A stretch of 33,667 nucleotides of DNA. Origin: Hyphomicrobiales bacterium. GTDB taxonomy: Bacteria > Pseudomonadota > Alphaproteobacteria > Rhizobiales > JAJFHC01. Below the pieces are notes generated by a model that did not search any database, had not been told where the DNA came from, and saw nothing but the letters and a program-made list of their open reading frames with translations. Shown piece by piece: positions 26,317 through 33,667 of the stretch (its first letter is position 1; every line of letters begins with the position of its first letter). The position numbers and the translations under genes were made by a program. The DNA is taken from NCBI GenBank assembly GCA_021775835.1, contig JAJFHC010000293.1, positions 1 through 33,667 of the forward strand, in the 5' to 3' direction.

Positions 26317-27360
26317 ATGGTCTCAGTTATCGCCAAAGCCGGATACGCCGCTAAACAGGGCGCGCGCGTCGCCTGGTACATGGGGCACTATCTTGCCGCC
26401 CGACGGAACCAGACGGCTCCGCTGCAAACCTCCGGTAAGCCTTTTCGTCCCACGTCCCCGGTTATCAGCCGTGAACGCATGCTGGGCGACATGGCGTTCC
26501 TGTTCCGGAGGGACCTCGCCAACGTTGAAAACGGCGTCTACCCCATGCCGGACGATGACGATGGCGATTTGAGAAAACTGCTGAACCGCAGCCGGCATTT
26601 TTTCCGCGATCTTTCCGGTGTTGACCGGCGCCGACGGGAAGGCAATACGCGCGACGGCATCGATCCTGACCTCAAGGAGACGATGCCGAGCTATTATCTC
26701 CAGAATTTTCATTATCAGACCGGCGGTTACCTCACCGAAGAATCGGCCGACCTTTATGACATGCAGGTCGAAGTCCTGTTCTCCGGATCAGCCAACGCAA
26801 TGCGCCGCCAGGCTCTCGTGCCGCTTGCCTCTTGGATCAGGGGGCGGGACCAGCGTGAATTGGCGATGTTGGATCTGGCCTGCGGTACAGGCCGGTTTCT
26901 CAAGTTTGTAAAACAGACGTGGCCTCGCCTGAATGTCACAGGCATCGACCTGTCGCAGGCTTATCTCGACGAGGCCGAGGTGCACCTCACGGGTCGGTCG
27001 GCGTGCAGTTTTCTGCAGGGAAACGGGGAGGAGATACCTCTTGGAGATGCCTCTCAGGACATTGTGACCTGCATCTACCTGTTTCATGAACTGCCACCGC
27101 GTGTCCGGCGCATTGTGGCGCAGGAAATCGCGCGCGTTCTTAAGCCAGGCGGCCTGTTCGTCTTTGTCGACTCGCTGCAGTTTGGCGACCAGAAAGGTTA
27201 TGACGGCCTTCTGGAGGCTTTTGACGTGGGTTTTCACGAACCCTATTTCGAGTCCTATGTCACGGAAGACTTCCAGGAGCTATTCATGAAAAAGGGCCTC
27301 GTCCATCTTGAGGCGAGGCCCGCATTTCTGTCGAAGGTCATGTCCTTTCAGCGGACGTGA
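26317..27360 (+). CDS. Class I SAM methyltransferase with long N-terminal region
   Basis: The 347-residue protein has a methyltransferase domain from about residue 170. SAM motif I is LDLACGTGRFL (185-195), followed by VTGIDLSQAYLDEA, an acidic motif before CIYLFHELP, and VLKPGGLFVFVDS. The first 150 residues carry no known domain to me, but include a conserved-looking segment NFHYQTGGYLTEESADLYD just before the catalytic domain. The ATG at 26317 follows AAGGAG; a GTG at 26281 is less likely. It lies 36 bp after the RNA methyltransferase, so it is probably the last gene of the dxs operon. The acceptor is unknown; small-molecule or lipid acceptors are as likely as RNA. Confidence 0.8.
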   Translation: MVSVIAKAGYAAKQGARVAWYMGHYLAARRNQTAPLQTSGKPFRPTSPVISRERMLGDMAFLFRRDLANVENGVYPMPDDDDGDLRKLLNRSRHFFRDLSGVDRRRREGNTRDGIDPDLKETMPSYYLQNFHYQTGGYLTEESADLYDMQVEVLFSGSANAMRRQALVPLASWIRGRDQRELAMLDLACGTGRFLKFVKQTWPRLNVTGIDLSQAYLDEAEVHLTGRSACSFLQGNGEEIPLGDASQDIVTCIYLFHELPPRVRRIVAQEIARVLKPGGLFVFVDSLQFGDQKGYDGLLEAFDVGFHEPYFESYVTEDFQELFMKKGLVHLEARPAFLSKVMSFQRT

Positions 27361-27393
27361 CTCCGCTTAAGGTCAATCACCCGTTGCCGATGA

Positions 27394-28512
27394 TCACGCC
27401 GCGATGGCGTCTTCGGCCGACTGGTAGTCGTAGCCCAGTGCGTCGGCCACGGCCTTGTATGTCACTTTGCCTTTTTCCACATTAAGGCCTTCACGCAAGT
27501 AAACATCGTCGCGCAGGGCCTGCTTGTACCCTTTGTCTGCGAGAGCGATCGTGAATGGCAGTGTTACGTTGTTGAGGGCAAAAGTCGATGTCCGTGCAAC
27601 GCCGCCAGGCATGTTGGCGACGCAGTAGTGGACCACTTCGTCGACCACATAGGTCGGGTCGGAGTGGGTTGTCGCCTTGCTGGTTTCGAAACAACCGCCC
27701 TGATCGATTGCCACGTCGACGACCACCGAACCCGGTTTCATGGTCTTGATCATGTCGGCAGTGACCAGCTTCGGTGCTGCTGCACCTGGGATCAGAACAC
27801 CGCCGATGACGAGATCGGCTTTCTCGACGAGAGCCTCGACTGTGTGACGGGTCGAGAACGCGGTATTGATCCGCGTGCCGAACTCCGACACCAGACGGCG
27901 CAGGACATCGGCGGAACGGTCGATCACGGTAACATTGGCACCCATGCCGATCGCCATCATTGTGGCATTCGAACCGACGATACCGCCGCCGAGGACGACC
28001 ACATCACCGGCAGGAACGCCGGGAACGCCACCCAGCAGCACACCGCGGCCGCCGGCTGATTTTTCAAGGGCAGCGGCACCGACCTGTACCGACATGCGCC
28101 CGGCGACTTCCGACATCGGTGCCAGCAGCGGCAGCCGGTTGGCCCGGTCCGTGACCGTCTCGTAGGCAATGCATGTGGCACCGCTGTCGACCAGATCACG
28201 TGTCTGTTCAGCATCCGGCGCCAGGTGAAGATAGGTGAAGAGTACTTGGTCCGAACGCAGGCGGGCGCGCTCCTCGGCCAGTGGTTCTTTGACTTTTACG
28301 ATCATTTCCGCGTCGGCAAAGACTTGCTCTGCCGTGTCGGCGATGCTGGCGCCTGCGGCCTTGTAGTCGTCATCGGAAAATCCGATGCCTGCCCCTGCGT
28401 TGGTCTGGACCAGAACGTCATGGCCGTGGTGAACCAGCTCCGACACGCTCGACGGTATGAGACCAACACGATATTCGTGAACTTTGATTTCTTTCGGCAA
28501 TCCGATAAGCAT
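27394..28512 (-). CDS. ald: Alanine dehydrogenase
   Basis: Alanine dehydrogenase interconverts L-alanine and pyruvate plus ammonia with NAD. The 372-residue protein keeps the known functional residues at the numbering of the Mycobacterium enzyme: Arg15, Lys75 (VKVKEP), His96 (LHLAPD) and Asp270 (VAIDQGG). The Rossmann fingerprint GGGIVGSNA spans 175-183. It is divergent from an Lrp/AsnC regulator that probably controls it in response to alanine, as in several AldR/ald pairs. It converges on the methyltransferase at 27360 with a 33-bp gap and no clear terminator. Confidence 0.97.
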   Translation of the reverse strand: MLIGLPKEIKVHEYRVGLIPSSVSELVHHGHDVLVQTNAGAGIGFSDDDYKAAGASIADTAEQVFADAEMIVKVKEPLAEERARLRSDQVLFTYLHLAPDAEQTRDLVDSGATCIAYETVTDRANRLPLLAPMSEVAGRMSVQVGAAALEKSAGGRGVLLGGVPGVPAGDVVVLGGGIVGSNATMMAIGMGANVTVIDRSADVLRRLVSEFGTRINTAFSTRHTVEALVEKADLVIGGVLIPGAAAPKLVTADMIKTMKPGSVVVDVAIDQGGCFETSKATTHSDPTYVVDEVVHYCVANMPGGVARTSTFALNNVTLPFTIALADKGYKQALRDDVYLREGLNVEKGKVTYKAVADALGYDYQSAEDAIAA

Positions 28513-28647
28513 TTCTTCAACTCCCTAAACGAAACGCTGCGATTTTCGAATTTTAGTGATTATGCCGCGCAATTTCAGACGGAAGTTGCAGTCAGAGAGA
28601 AATAATTATAAATTTAATGCGGTAATTTAACAGAACATTGAAATTTC
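28513..28647. promoter_or_regulatory. ald/lrp-type divergent regulatory region
   Basis: This 135-bp AT-rich gap contains an imperfect dyad GCAATTTC/GAAGTTGC (28569-28589, 7 of 8 arm bases paired) that overlaps a plus-strand TTGCAG (28586-28591). TATAAA (28607-28612) follows at 15 bp spacing. A binding site for the adjacent Lrp-type regulator is plausible; the spacing is short for sigma-70. Confidence 0.35.
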
Positions 28648-29115
28648 ATGCGAATCGAAGAGTTGGACGCGCGCGATCGTGCGATCTTAGCCGCAATTCA
28701 GACGGATGGCCGTTTGTCGAATGTTGAACTTGCGGAAATGGTCAACCTGTCGCCCTCAGCCTGTCTCCGGCGGATGCGCATTCTGGAGCAGAGTGGGCTT
28801 GTTGCGGGCTTCACAATGCTGCTTGACGAAAAGGCTTGCGGCAAGCCGGGGACCGCCTTCATCCATGTGTCGCTCGACCAGCAGGGACGCCAGGCGCTCG
28901 ATACCTTCGAGGACGCCATCACCCACGTACCCGATGTCATGGAATGTTATCTTCTGGCCGGTGAAGCGGATTATCTCGTCCGTGTAATCTATTCAGATGC
29001 TGCCGACTTCGAGCGCATCCACACCGAGATCCTGACAAGACTGCCCGGGGTCGTGCGGGTCCATTCGACACTCGCCTTGCGTACCGTCAAACGCACCACG
29101 GCCGTACCGTTGTAG
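28648..29115 (+). CDS. Lrp/AsnC-family regulator, probable regulator of ald
   Basis: A 155-residue Lrp/AsnC transcription factor. An N-terminal winged helix-turn-helix (about 5-62) shows LDARDRAILAAIQTDGRLSN and a recognition region LSPSACLRRMRILEQSG. The C-terminal RAM ligand-binding domain (about 66-148) shows VPDVMECYLLAGEADYLVRV and LPGVVRVHSTLALRTVK. Such proteins bind amino acids as multimers. Its divergent position beside ald makes it the likely alanine-responsive activator of that gene. The ATG at 28648 has no strong ribosome site. Confidence 0.93.
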   Translation: MRIEELDARDRAILAAIQTDGRLSNVELAEMVNLSPSACLRRMRILEQSGLVAGFTMLLDEKACGKPGTAFIHVSLDQQGRQALDTFEDAITHVPDVMECYLLAGEADYLVRVIYSDAADFERIHTEILTRLPGVVRVHSTLALRTVKRTTAVPL

Positions 29116-29248
29116 TATACGTTCGTCCGTACATGTGTGTCTGTCGACCTGTGTCGGAGCTGTGACGTCGCAACGGCAAGCGACGGAAATCTGTTTGTCT
29201 TTGCGTACTAACATTAGGCAGGCAAACTTCAAGGGAGTTCAGGTTGAT

Positions 29249-30208
29249 ATGTTGAAGCAGATGCAGATGCACGTCTTTCTGGCGATCCTGATCGCAATCG
29301 TCTTGGTTTTGGGAGGCTTTAAGGGGTTGAACGCAATGGAACAAGTGAAACTGGAATTCAGCGCCAAAGCTGGAGAAACGGCCACAGTTGTTGCCCGTCG
29401 CAGAAAAATCCGGCCCGACCAGGACGAGGAGGTCAACAATGCGACATTGGTGACGGTGTTCGACGTTGAGATTACAGCCAAAACGCCAACGGGTTACAAA
29501 ATTCTGTGGGTCCCCAGAGAAGCTGAGATCGACGGTATGGAAGAGGCCTCCGTGGCGACAAAGGGCAGGTTGATGAACGCGATACTCGGCGGGGTAAACT
29601 TGCCGGTCGAATTCGATGCCGATGCCAGTGGCATGCCGCTCGAGGTAAGTGATCCGGCGGAGACTTTCGGTCGTGCCATGACGTATCTTTTGGAGATGGG
29701 CGAAAACAATGCCGCGCCCGCCGCGGACCTAATTGGCCTTCTCAACAGTCTGGACGACCGAAAACTTGTGCAGGTGATGGCTCGTGACGCCATAATGCTT
29801 GCTCAGTGGCAGAACAGCGAATTACCCGTCGATACGAACGTTGAATTGAACGAAGCCCGGCCCAGCCCCTTCGGCGGCGGTGAATTCCCGAGTAAGACAA
29901 CCGTCACTCTGGAAAAACTGCCCGGCACAGCGAAGGTCTCGTGGACTTCCGTCATGGACAAGGCCGACCTAAAGACCGGACTGATTGATTACTTTGAGGC
30001 CAAGACGACACGGGACGGTGTCGATTTCACCGATTTGAAAGCCAGCCTAGAAAAGGCGACCATGGTTGCCGAGGAAACCGGTCATGCGGTTATCGGATTG
30101 GATGACGGGTGGGCCCGTTCCGTTTCATATCGCAAGGAAGTCACGACCGTTATCAGTGATGTGACCAGAAGCAAAATTGACCTGATCGATATCGAGGTAA
30201 AGCGTTAG
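29249..30208 (+). CDS. Membrane-anchored orphan protein of unknown function
   Basis: I do not recognise this 319-residue protein. It begins with a short N-terminus and a single hydrophobic helix (HVFLAILIAIVLVLGGF, about 7-23) followed by a Lys- and Glu-rich region, as in a membrane anchor or uncleaved signal, with the bulk periplasmic. The mature part is predicted beta-rich, with few Cys. It alternates acidic and polar stretches and ends KIDLIDIEVKR. The ATG at 29249 is chosen because it gives the hydrophobic start; AAGGGAG lies 11 nt upstream, a little far. The open frame continues upstream without homology. Its stop overlaps that of the convergent monooxygenase. Confidence 0.65.
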   Translation: MLKQMQMHVFLAILIAIVLVLGGFKGLNAMEQVKLEFSAKAGETATVVARRRKIRPDQDEEVNNATLVTVFDVEITAKTPTGYKILWVPREAEIDGMEEASVATKGRLMNAILGGVNLPVEFDADASGMPLEVSDPAETFGRAMTYLLEMGENNAAPAADLIGLLNSLDDRKLVQVMARDAIMLAQWQNSELPVDTNVELNEARPSPFGGGEFPSKTTVTLEKLPGTAKVSWTSVMDKADLKTGLIDYFEAKTTRDGVDFTDLKASLEKATMVAEETGHAVIGLDDGWARSVSYRKEVTTVISDVTRSKIDLIDIEVKR

Positions 30209-31272
30209 CCGTAGAGCATTGCGTTTGTCATGCGTTGTTGCAGCGCTGGCATTACCGATACGGCTTTGAGGCCAAACTGTACGCCGGCGCGGACAATCGG
30301 ATTGGGCGATGTAATGACTTTCCGTGCCCGTTCACTGAAGGCTATGGTGCGGGCGCCGTCTTTACGGCGGCTGTCACTGTAGCCGTCGAGAGTGCCATCG
30401 GTCATCCGCTGGGCCAGTTCCACACCGTCGGCGATGCCCAGATTCATACCACGCCCCCCCACTGGCGAGTGGCAATGGGCGGCGTCGCCGGCCAGGAACA
30501 CCCGGCCGGAAGAATAGTTTTTTACCTGCCGGATCGAGATCTCGAACTGACCCTCGCGTCGGATATCTGTTATGTCCAGATCCAGAGGCAGATCGGATAG
30601 CGCGTCGTCGGTGTTTGAAATGATCCGGTAGCGGGCCTCTTCAAGCGGGACGACGACCACCACTTCCCCCTCAGGCAACAGGCAGATCGTGAAGGCTTCG
30701 GAATTTTCCCAACCGTCGGCATCGACATCGGCGATCGACCAGGTCTCCGGCAGATCGCGGCCCGGAAAGTCGATACCAAGCAAGCCACGCGTCGTGCTGC
30801 CAATTCCATCTGCACCGACAATGTAATTCACCGACACTTCAGACCCGTCCAGCGTCTTTGCAGCGACGTGGTCGTTCTTGTGATCCAGATCGACCAGTTC
30901 TGTCGAATAGTGGACCAGGCCGCCAAGGTCCACGAGCGTTTCTCGCAAAATTTCCTCTGTCCGATCCTGCGCCAGGGCCAGAATGAAGTCAAAACCATGC
31001 TGTGGTGTTGAAGTGATGAGCGGCAGGGACAAGGCCAGGTCGGCATTTCTGTAGAATTTCACCTGGCGGAACGCCACGCCATCCTCCAGCAGGCGACCGG
31101 TGACGCCGGACGGTTGAAGTAGCTCCAGGCTGTGTGGTGTGATCCCCACCGCGCGGGAAAATGAGGAGGCCTGGTCGCGACGGTCGATGACCTCCACATG
31201 AGCACCGTGTCGTGCCAACTCCACGGCTGCGGTCAGTCCCGTCGGTCCGGCACCGACAATGAGTACATCCAT
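30205..31272 (-). CDS. FAD-dependent monooxygenase (PheA/TfdB-like)
   Basis: A class A flavoprotein hydroxylase of 355 residues. It has MDVLIVGAGPTGLTAAVELARHGA at the N-terminus for FAD, GADGIGSTTRGLLG (GADGxxSxxR motif), and the second FAD motif GDAAHCHSPVGGRGMNLGIADG near residue 270. It probably hydroxylates an aromatic ring with NAD(P)H. The family call is firm; the substrate is unknown. The ATG at 31272 puts the first Gly-rich loop at the start. The open frame to 31389 would overlap aroC and adds no homology. Confidence 0.88.
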   Translation of the reverse strand: MDVLIVGAGPTGLTAAVELARHGAHVEVIDRRDQASSFSRAVGITPHSLELLQPSGVTGRLLEDGVAFRQVKFYRNADLALSLPLITSTPQHGFDFILALAQDRTEEILRETLVDLGGLVHYSTELVDLDHKNDHVAAKTLDGSEVSVNYIVGADGIGSTTRGLLGIDFPGRDLPETWSIADVDADGWENSEAFTICLLPEGEVVVVVPLEEARYRIISNTDDALSDLPLDLDITDIRREGQFEISIRQVKNYSSGRVFLAGDAAHCHSPVGGRGMNLGIADGVELAQRMTDGTLDGYSDSRRKDGARTIAFSERARKVITSPNPIVRAGVQFGLKAVSVMPALQQRMTNAMLYG

Positions 31273-31324
31273 CTCGCTACTCTGAAATTTCCCTGCCCTG
31301 GGGCAGTGCCGCCATGAAAAACGA

Positions 31325-32428
31325 TTAAGGCGTAGACGCTTGTCGCCCGGTCTGCCCGCGATGTCTGAGAACGTGATCGGCGAGTACACAGGCCGCCATC
31401 GCTTCCCCTACAGGGACAGCCCGTATGCCGACACAGGGGTCATGGCGCCCTTTGGTGATGATGTCGGTGTCCTGCCCGTTTCGATCAACCGTCCGCCTGG
31501 GAGCGAGGATCGACGAGGTCGGTTTGACGGCAAACCGCACGACGATGTCCTGGCCCGTAGATATTCCTCCGAGAACCCCACCGGCCTGGTTTGACAGGAA
31601 GACGGGCTTGCCATCCTCCATGCGCATCTCGTCCGCGTTTTGTTCACCCGTTAACTCAGCGGACGCAAATCCCGCACCGATCTCTACGCCCTTTACCGCA
31701 TTGATGCTCATCATGGCCGACGCAAGATCCTGATCGATCTTGCCGTAGATCGGTGCACCCAGCCCGACTGGGACACCGCTGACAACCACCTCGATCACGG
31801 CGCCACAGGAAGAACCGTTCTTCCGGACGCCGTCGAGATAGGTTTCCCACTGTGCCGCAGCATCTGCGTCGGGGCAGAAAAATGGATTCCGGCCCACTTC
31901 GTCCCAATCCCAATGGTCACGATCGATCTTGTGCGGCCCGACCTGGACCAGGGCGCCACGGATCGAGATGTCCGGGACCACCAGACGGGCGACGCCGCCG
32001 GCCGCCACCCTGCTTGCTGTCTCGCGTGCCGACGAACGGCCGCCGCCTCGATAATCCCTGATCCCGTATTTCTCCAGGTACGTGAAATCGGCATGCCCTG
32101 GCCGGAACTTGTCCTTGATGTCGCCGTAGTCCTTGGATCGCTGGTCGATATTTTCGATCATCAGGCAGATCGGTGTGCCAGTCGTGACCTGGGCGCCGGT
32201 CGCTTCGTCCTTAAAGACACCGGACAGAATGCGCACCTGGTCCGGTTCGCGGCGTTGTGTCGTGAAGCGTGACTGGCCGGGCCGGCGTTTTTCGAGCCAC
32301 CCCTGGATATCGTTCTCACTGAGAGCAATCATCGGAGGGCAACCATCGACGACACAGCCGATGGCCGGGCCATGGGACTCGCCGAACGTTGTAATCCTGA
32401 ACAGATGACCGAACGTGTTGTGTGACAT
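31325..32428 (-). CDS. aroC: Chorismate synthase
   Basis: Chorismate synthase converts 5-enolpyruvylshikimate 3-phosphate to chorismate with reduced FMN, the last step of the common aromatic pathway. The 367-residue protein shows signature 1 F-G-E-S-H-G-P (about 15-21), [29 protein letters not shown] containing the second signature, and the C-terminal part RTVDRNGQD with the FMN-binding region. The ATG at 32428 starts MSHNTFG as in homologues; a TTG at 32437 is less likely. It is 109 bp downstream of fabI on the same strand, in an order I recall from rhizobia. Confidence 0.97.
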   Translation of the reverse strand: MSHNTFGHLFRITTFGESHGPAIGCVVDGCPPMIALSENDIQGWLEKRRPGQSRFTTQRREPDQVRILSGVFKDEATGAQVTTGTPICLMIENIDQRSKDYGDIKDKFRPGHADFTYLEKYGIRDYRGGGRSSARETASRVAAGGVARLVVPDISIRGALVQVGPHKIDRDHWDWDEVGRNPFFCPDADAAAQWETYLDGVRKNGSSCGAVIEVVVSGVPVGLGAPIYGKIDQDLASAMMSINAVKGVEIGAGFASAELTGEQNADEMRMEDGKPVFLSNQAGGVLGGISTGQDIVVRFAVKPTSSILAPRRTVDRNGQDTDIITKGRHDPCVGIRAVPVGEAMAACVLADHVLRHRGQTGRQASTP

Positions 32429-32537
32429 AGATCGCAATCCGTTGAAACTCGGAGAGGTTTTAGTCCTCCGGGCACGACATCGTCAATCGACTGGAGTCGG
32501 ACACCCAGCGACCTCGTTCATCCTTCGTATCAAAAAA

Positions 32538-33350
32538 TCAGACAACAGAGATGTCGGGCGCGTCTTCGGCCTTCATGCCGACGATATGATATCCGGCGTC
32601 CACATGCTGAATTTCGCCGGTAACACCGCGACCAAGATCCGACAGAAAATAGAGCCCGGCATCGCCAACTTCATCAATAGTGACCGTGCGGCGCAAGGGA
32701 GCATTATACTCGTTCCACTTCAGAATGTAGCGGAAATCCCCAATACCGGAGGCAGCCAGCGTCTTAATCGGGCCTGCGGAGATCGCATTGACCCGAATGT
32801 TGTGTTTGCCGAGATCAGCCGCAAGATATCGCACACTGGCCTCTAGTGCCGCTTTTGCCACACCCATGACGTTGTAATGGGGCATGACCTTTTCCGCGCC
32901 ATAATAAGTCAGGGTCAGGAGAGAACCACCATCGTTCATCAGTTTTTCTGCCCGCTGAGCGATGGCGGTAAACGAGTAACATGAGATGAACAGGCTTTGC
33001 TTGAAGTTTTCCGGGGAAGTGTCCACATAACGGCCGGTCAACTCTTCACGGTCGGAAAAGGCGATCGCGTGGACTACGAAATCAAGACCGCCCCAGGCAT
33101 CTTCGACGGCTGCAAATGCCGAGTCCAGCGATGCCATGTCGGACACATCACAGGGTACGACCAGTTTTGCGCCTACCGATTCGGCCAGTGGCTCCACGCG
33201 TTTTTTCAACGCGTCACCCTGATAGGTGAATGCCAGTTCGGCACCATGGCGGGCGCAAGCCTGTGCTATGCCCCAGGCGATAGAACGGCTGTTTGCGACG
33301 CCCATAATAAGGCCGCGTTTCCCTGCCATTAACTGCGCTGGTTCAGTCAT
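32538..33350 (-). CDS. fabI: Enoyl-ACP reductase, FabI type
   Basis: FabI reduces trans-2-enoyl-ACP with NADH in fatty-acid elongation. The 270-residue protein has GVANSRSIAWGIA (16-28) in place of the classical Gly-rich loop, as in FabI, and the active-site pair in TYYGAEKVMPHYNVMGVAK, with Tyr and Lys spaced as in E. coli FabI. An ATG at 33350 is selected with AGGGGAA about 9 nt upstream; the extension to 33392 lacks homology. It is transcribed toward aroC and lies downstream of a DnaJ-like gene. Confidence 0.97.
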   Translation of the reverse strand: MTEPAQLMAGKRGLIMGVANSRSIAWGIAQACARHGAELAFTYQGDALKKRVEPLAESVGAKLVVPCDVSDMASLDSAFAAVEDAWGGLDFVVHAIAFSDREELTGRYVDTSPENFKQSLFISCYSFTAIAQRAEKLMNDGGSLLTLTYYGAEKVMPHYNVMGVAKAALEASVRYLAADLGKHNIRVNAISAGPIKTLAASGIGDFRYILKWNEYNAPLRRTVTIDEVGDAGLYFLSDLGRGVTGEIQHVDAGYHIVGMKAEDAPDISVV

Positions 33351-33404
33351 TGTGGATAATTCCCCTAAGGCGGCTGGTTTTCCCAGCGCCAATTCCGCGC
33401 ATCC

Positions 33405-33432
33405 TACATAAAAGCCTGATCCGGTCCATCAA
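33405..33432 (-). promoter_or_regulatory. Possible promoter of fabI
   Basis: On the minus strand TTGATG (plus 33427-33432) is followed after 16 bp by TATGTA (plus 33405-33410). This would give a leader of about 50 nt before the ATG at 33350. Confidence 0.35.
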
Positions 33433-33468
33433 AATCACCAGCAATACAGGTGGATTTGAGTAAGAATA

Positions 33469-33667
33469 CTAATTGTTACCAAACTTGGGACCACGGACAT
33501 CATAAGGGGTATCCTGTCTCCAGCGGTCCATCAGGTCGTTCAGGCGCGGATCTTCCCAGTCAGGCAGGATGATATTCAGGCTGACAAGCATATCCCCGGC
33601 ACTGGCGTCGTCGGAACCCGGCACGCCTTTGTTCTTCAGGCGCAATGTCTTGCCCGAACTGCTGTTG
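33469..33667 (-). CDS. C-terminal end of a DnaJ-like co-chaperone (5' part outside window)
   Basis: The last 65 codons of a DnaJ-family protein are visible: S-G-K-T-L-R-L-K-N-K-G-V-P-G, then GDMLVSLNIILPDW and a tail PYDVRGPKFGNN. This matches the second beta domain of CbpA/DnaJ C-terminal regions, which bind unfolded substrate and hand it to DnaK. The J domain would lie off the right edge, so it is called only as DnaJ C-terminal. The stop is TAG at 33469-33471, about 118 bp before fabI. Confidence 0.85.
   Translation of the reverse strand, partial: NSSSGKTLRLKNKGVPGSDDASAGDMLVSLNIILPDWEDPRLNDLMDRWRQDTPYDVRGPKFGNN

Overview
The window looks like a piece of an alphaproteobacterial chromosome, most probably Hyphomicrobiales (Rhizobiales) or a close relative. 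The coding sequence is GC-rich. It carries a short PmtA-type phospholipid N-methyltransferase, a TIGR02301-type secreted protein, the order HDAC-like / xseB / dxs / tlyA / RNA methyltransferase, and the order DnaJ-like / fabI / aroC, all of which I recall from that group. No rRNA, tRNA, CRISPR array, phage gene, transposase or insertion sequence was found. The genes are mostly chromosomal and housekeeping in character, with a few accessory genes between them.

Layout. 1-2097: divergent ygfZ (cut by the window edge) and pyrC, with an inverted repeat between them. 2377-3958: pmtA, convergent with an alpha/beta hydrolase. 4289-8274: a two-gene operon of a dimethylglycine-dehydrogenase-like flavoprotein and a non-pyrrolysine MttB-family methyltransferase. 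8317-12247: a secreted protein of unknown function, a LysE-type exporter, a small conserved protein, a TIGR02301 protein, a DUF3179 protein and a NUDIX hydrolase. 12316-13786: a YedK/HMCES-type SOS-associated protein convergent with a YpeA-type acetyltransferase, separated by two copies of a hairpin-rich 79-bp repeat. 13790-16451: a GlcD-like FAD oxidoreductase and a Sua5-type tRNA-modification enzyme.

16630-20504 is a tightly packed plus-strand operon: a DmdC-type acyl-CoA dehydrogenase, an HSDL2-like SDR, an HDAC-like deacetylase and xseB. A minus-strand MFS transporter (20545-21984) separates it from a second plus-strand operon, dxs, tlyA, an RlmD-like RNA methyltransferase and another methyltransferase (22344-27360). 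Then come alanine dehydrogenase with a divergent Lrp-type regulator, an orphan membrane-anchored protein, and a minus-strand group: DnaJ-like C-terminus (partial), fabI, aroC and an FAD monooxygenase.

Functional themes are one-carbon and methyl metabolism (PmtA, DMGDH-like plus MttB-like), isoprenoid precursor supply joined to RNA methylation (dxs operon), acyl-CoA oxidation with a deacetylase, and fatty-acid and aromatic biosynthesis. The points most worth a second look are the duplicated structured repeat at 13082-13317, the flavoprotein/MttB pair with no local corrinoid protein, the HSDL2-like SDR that lacks its serine, and the orphan protein at 29249-30208.
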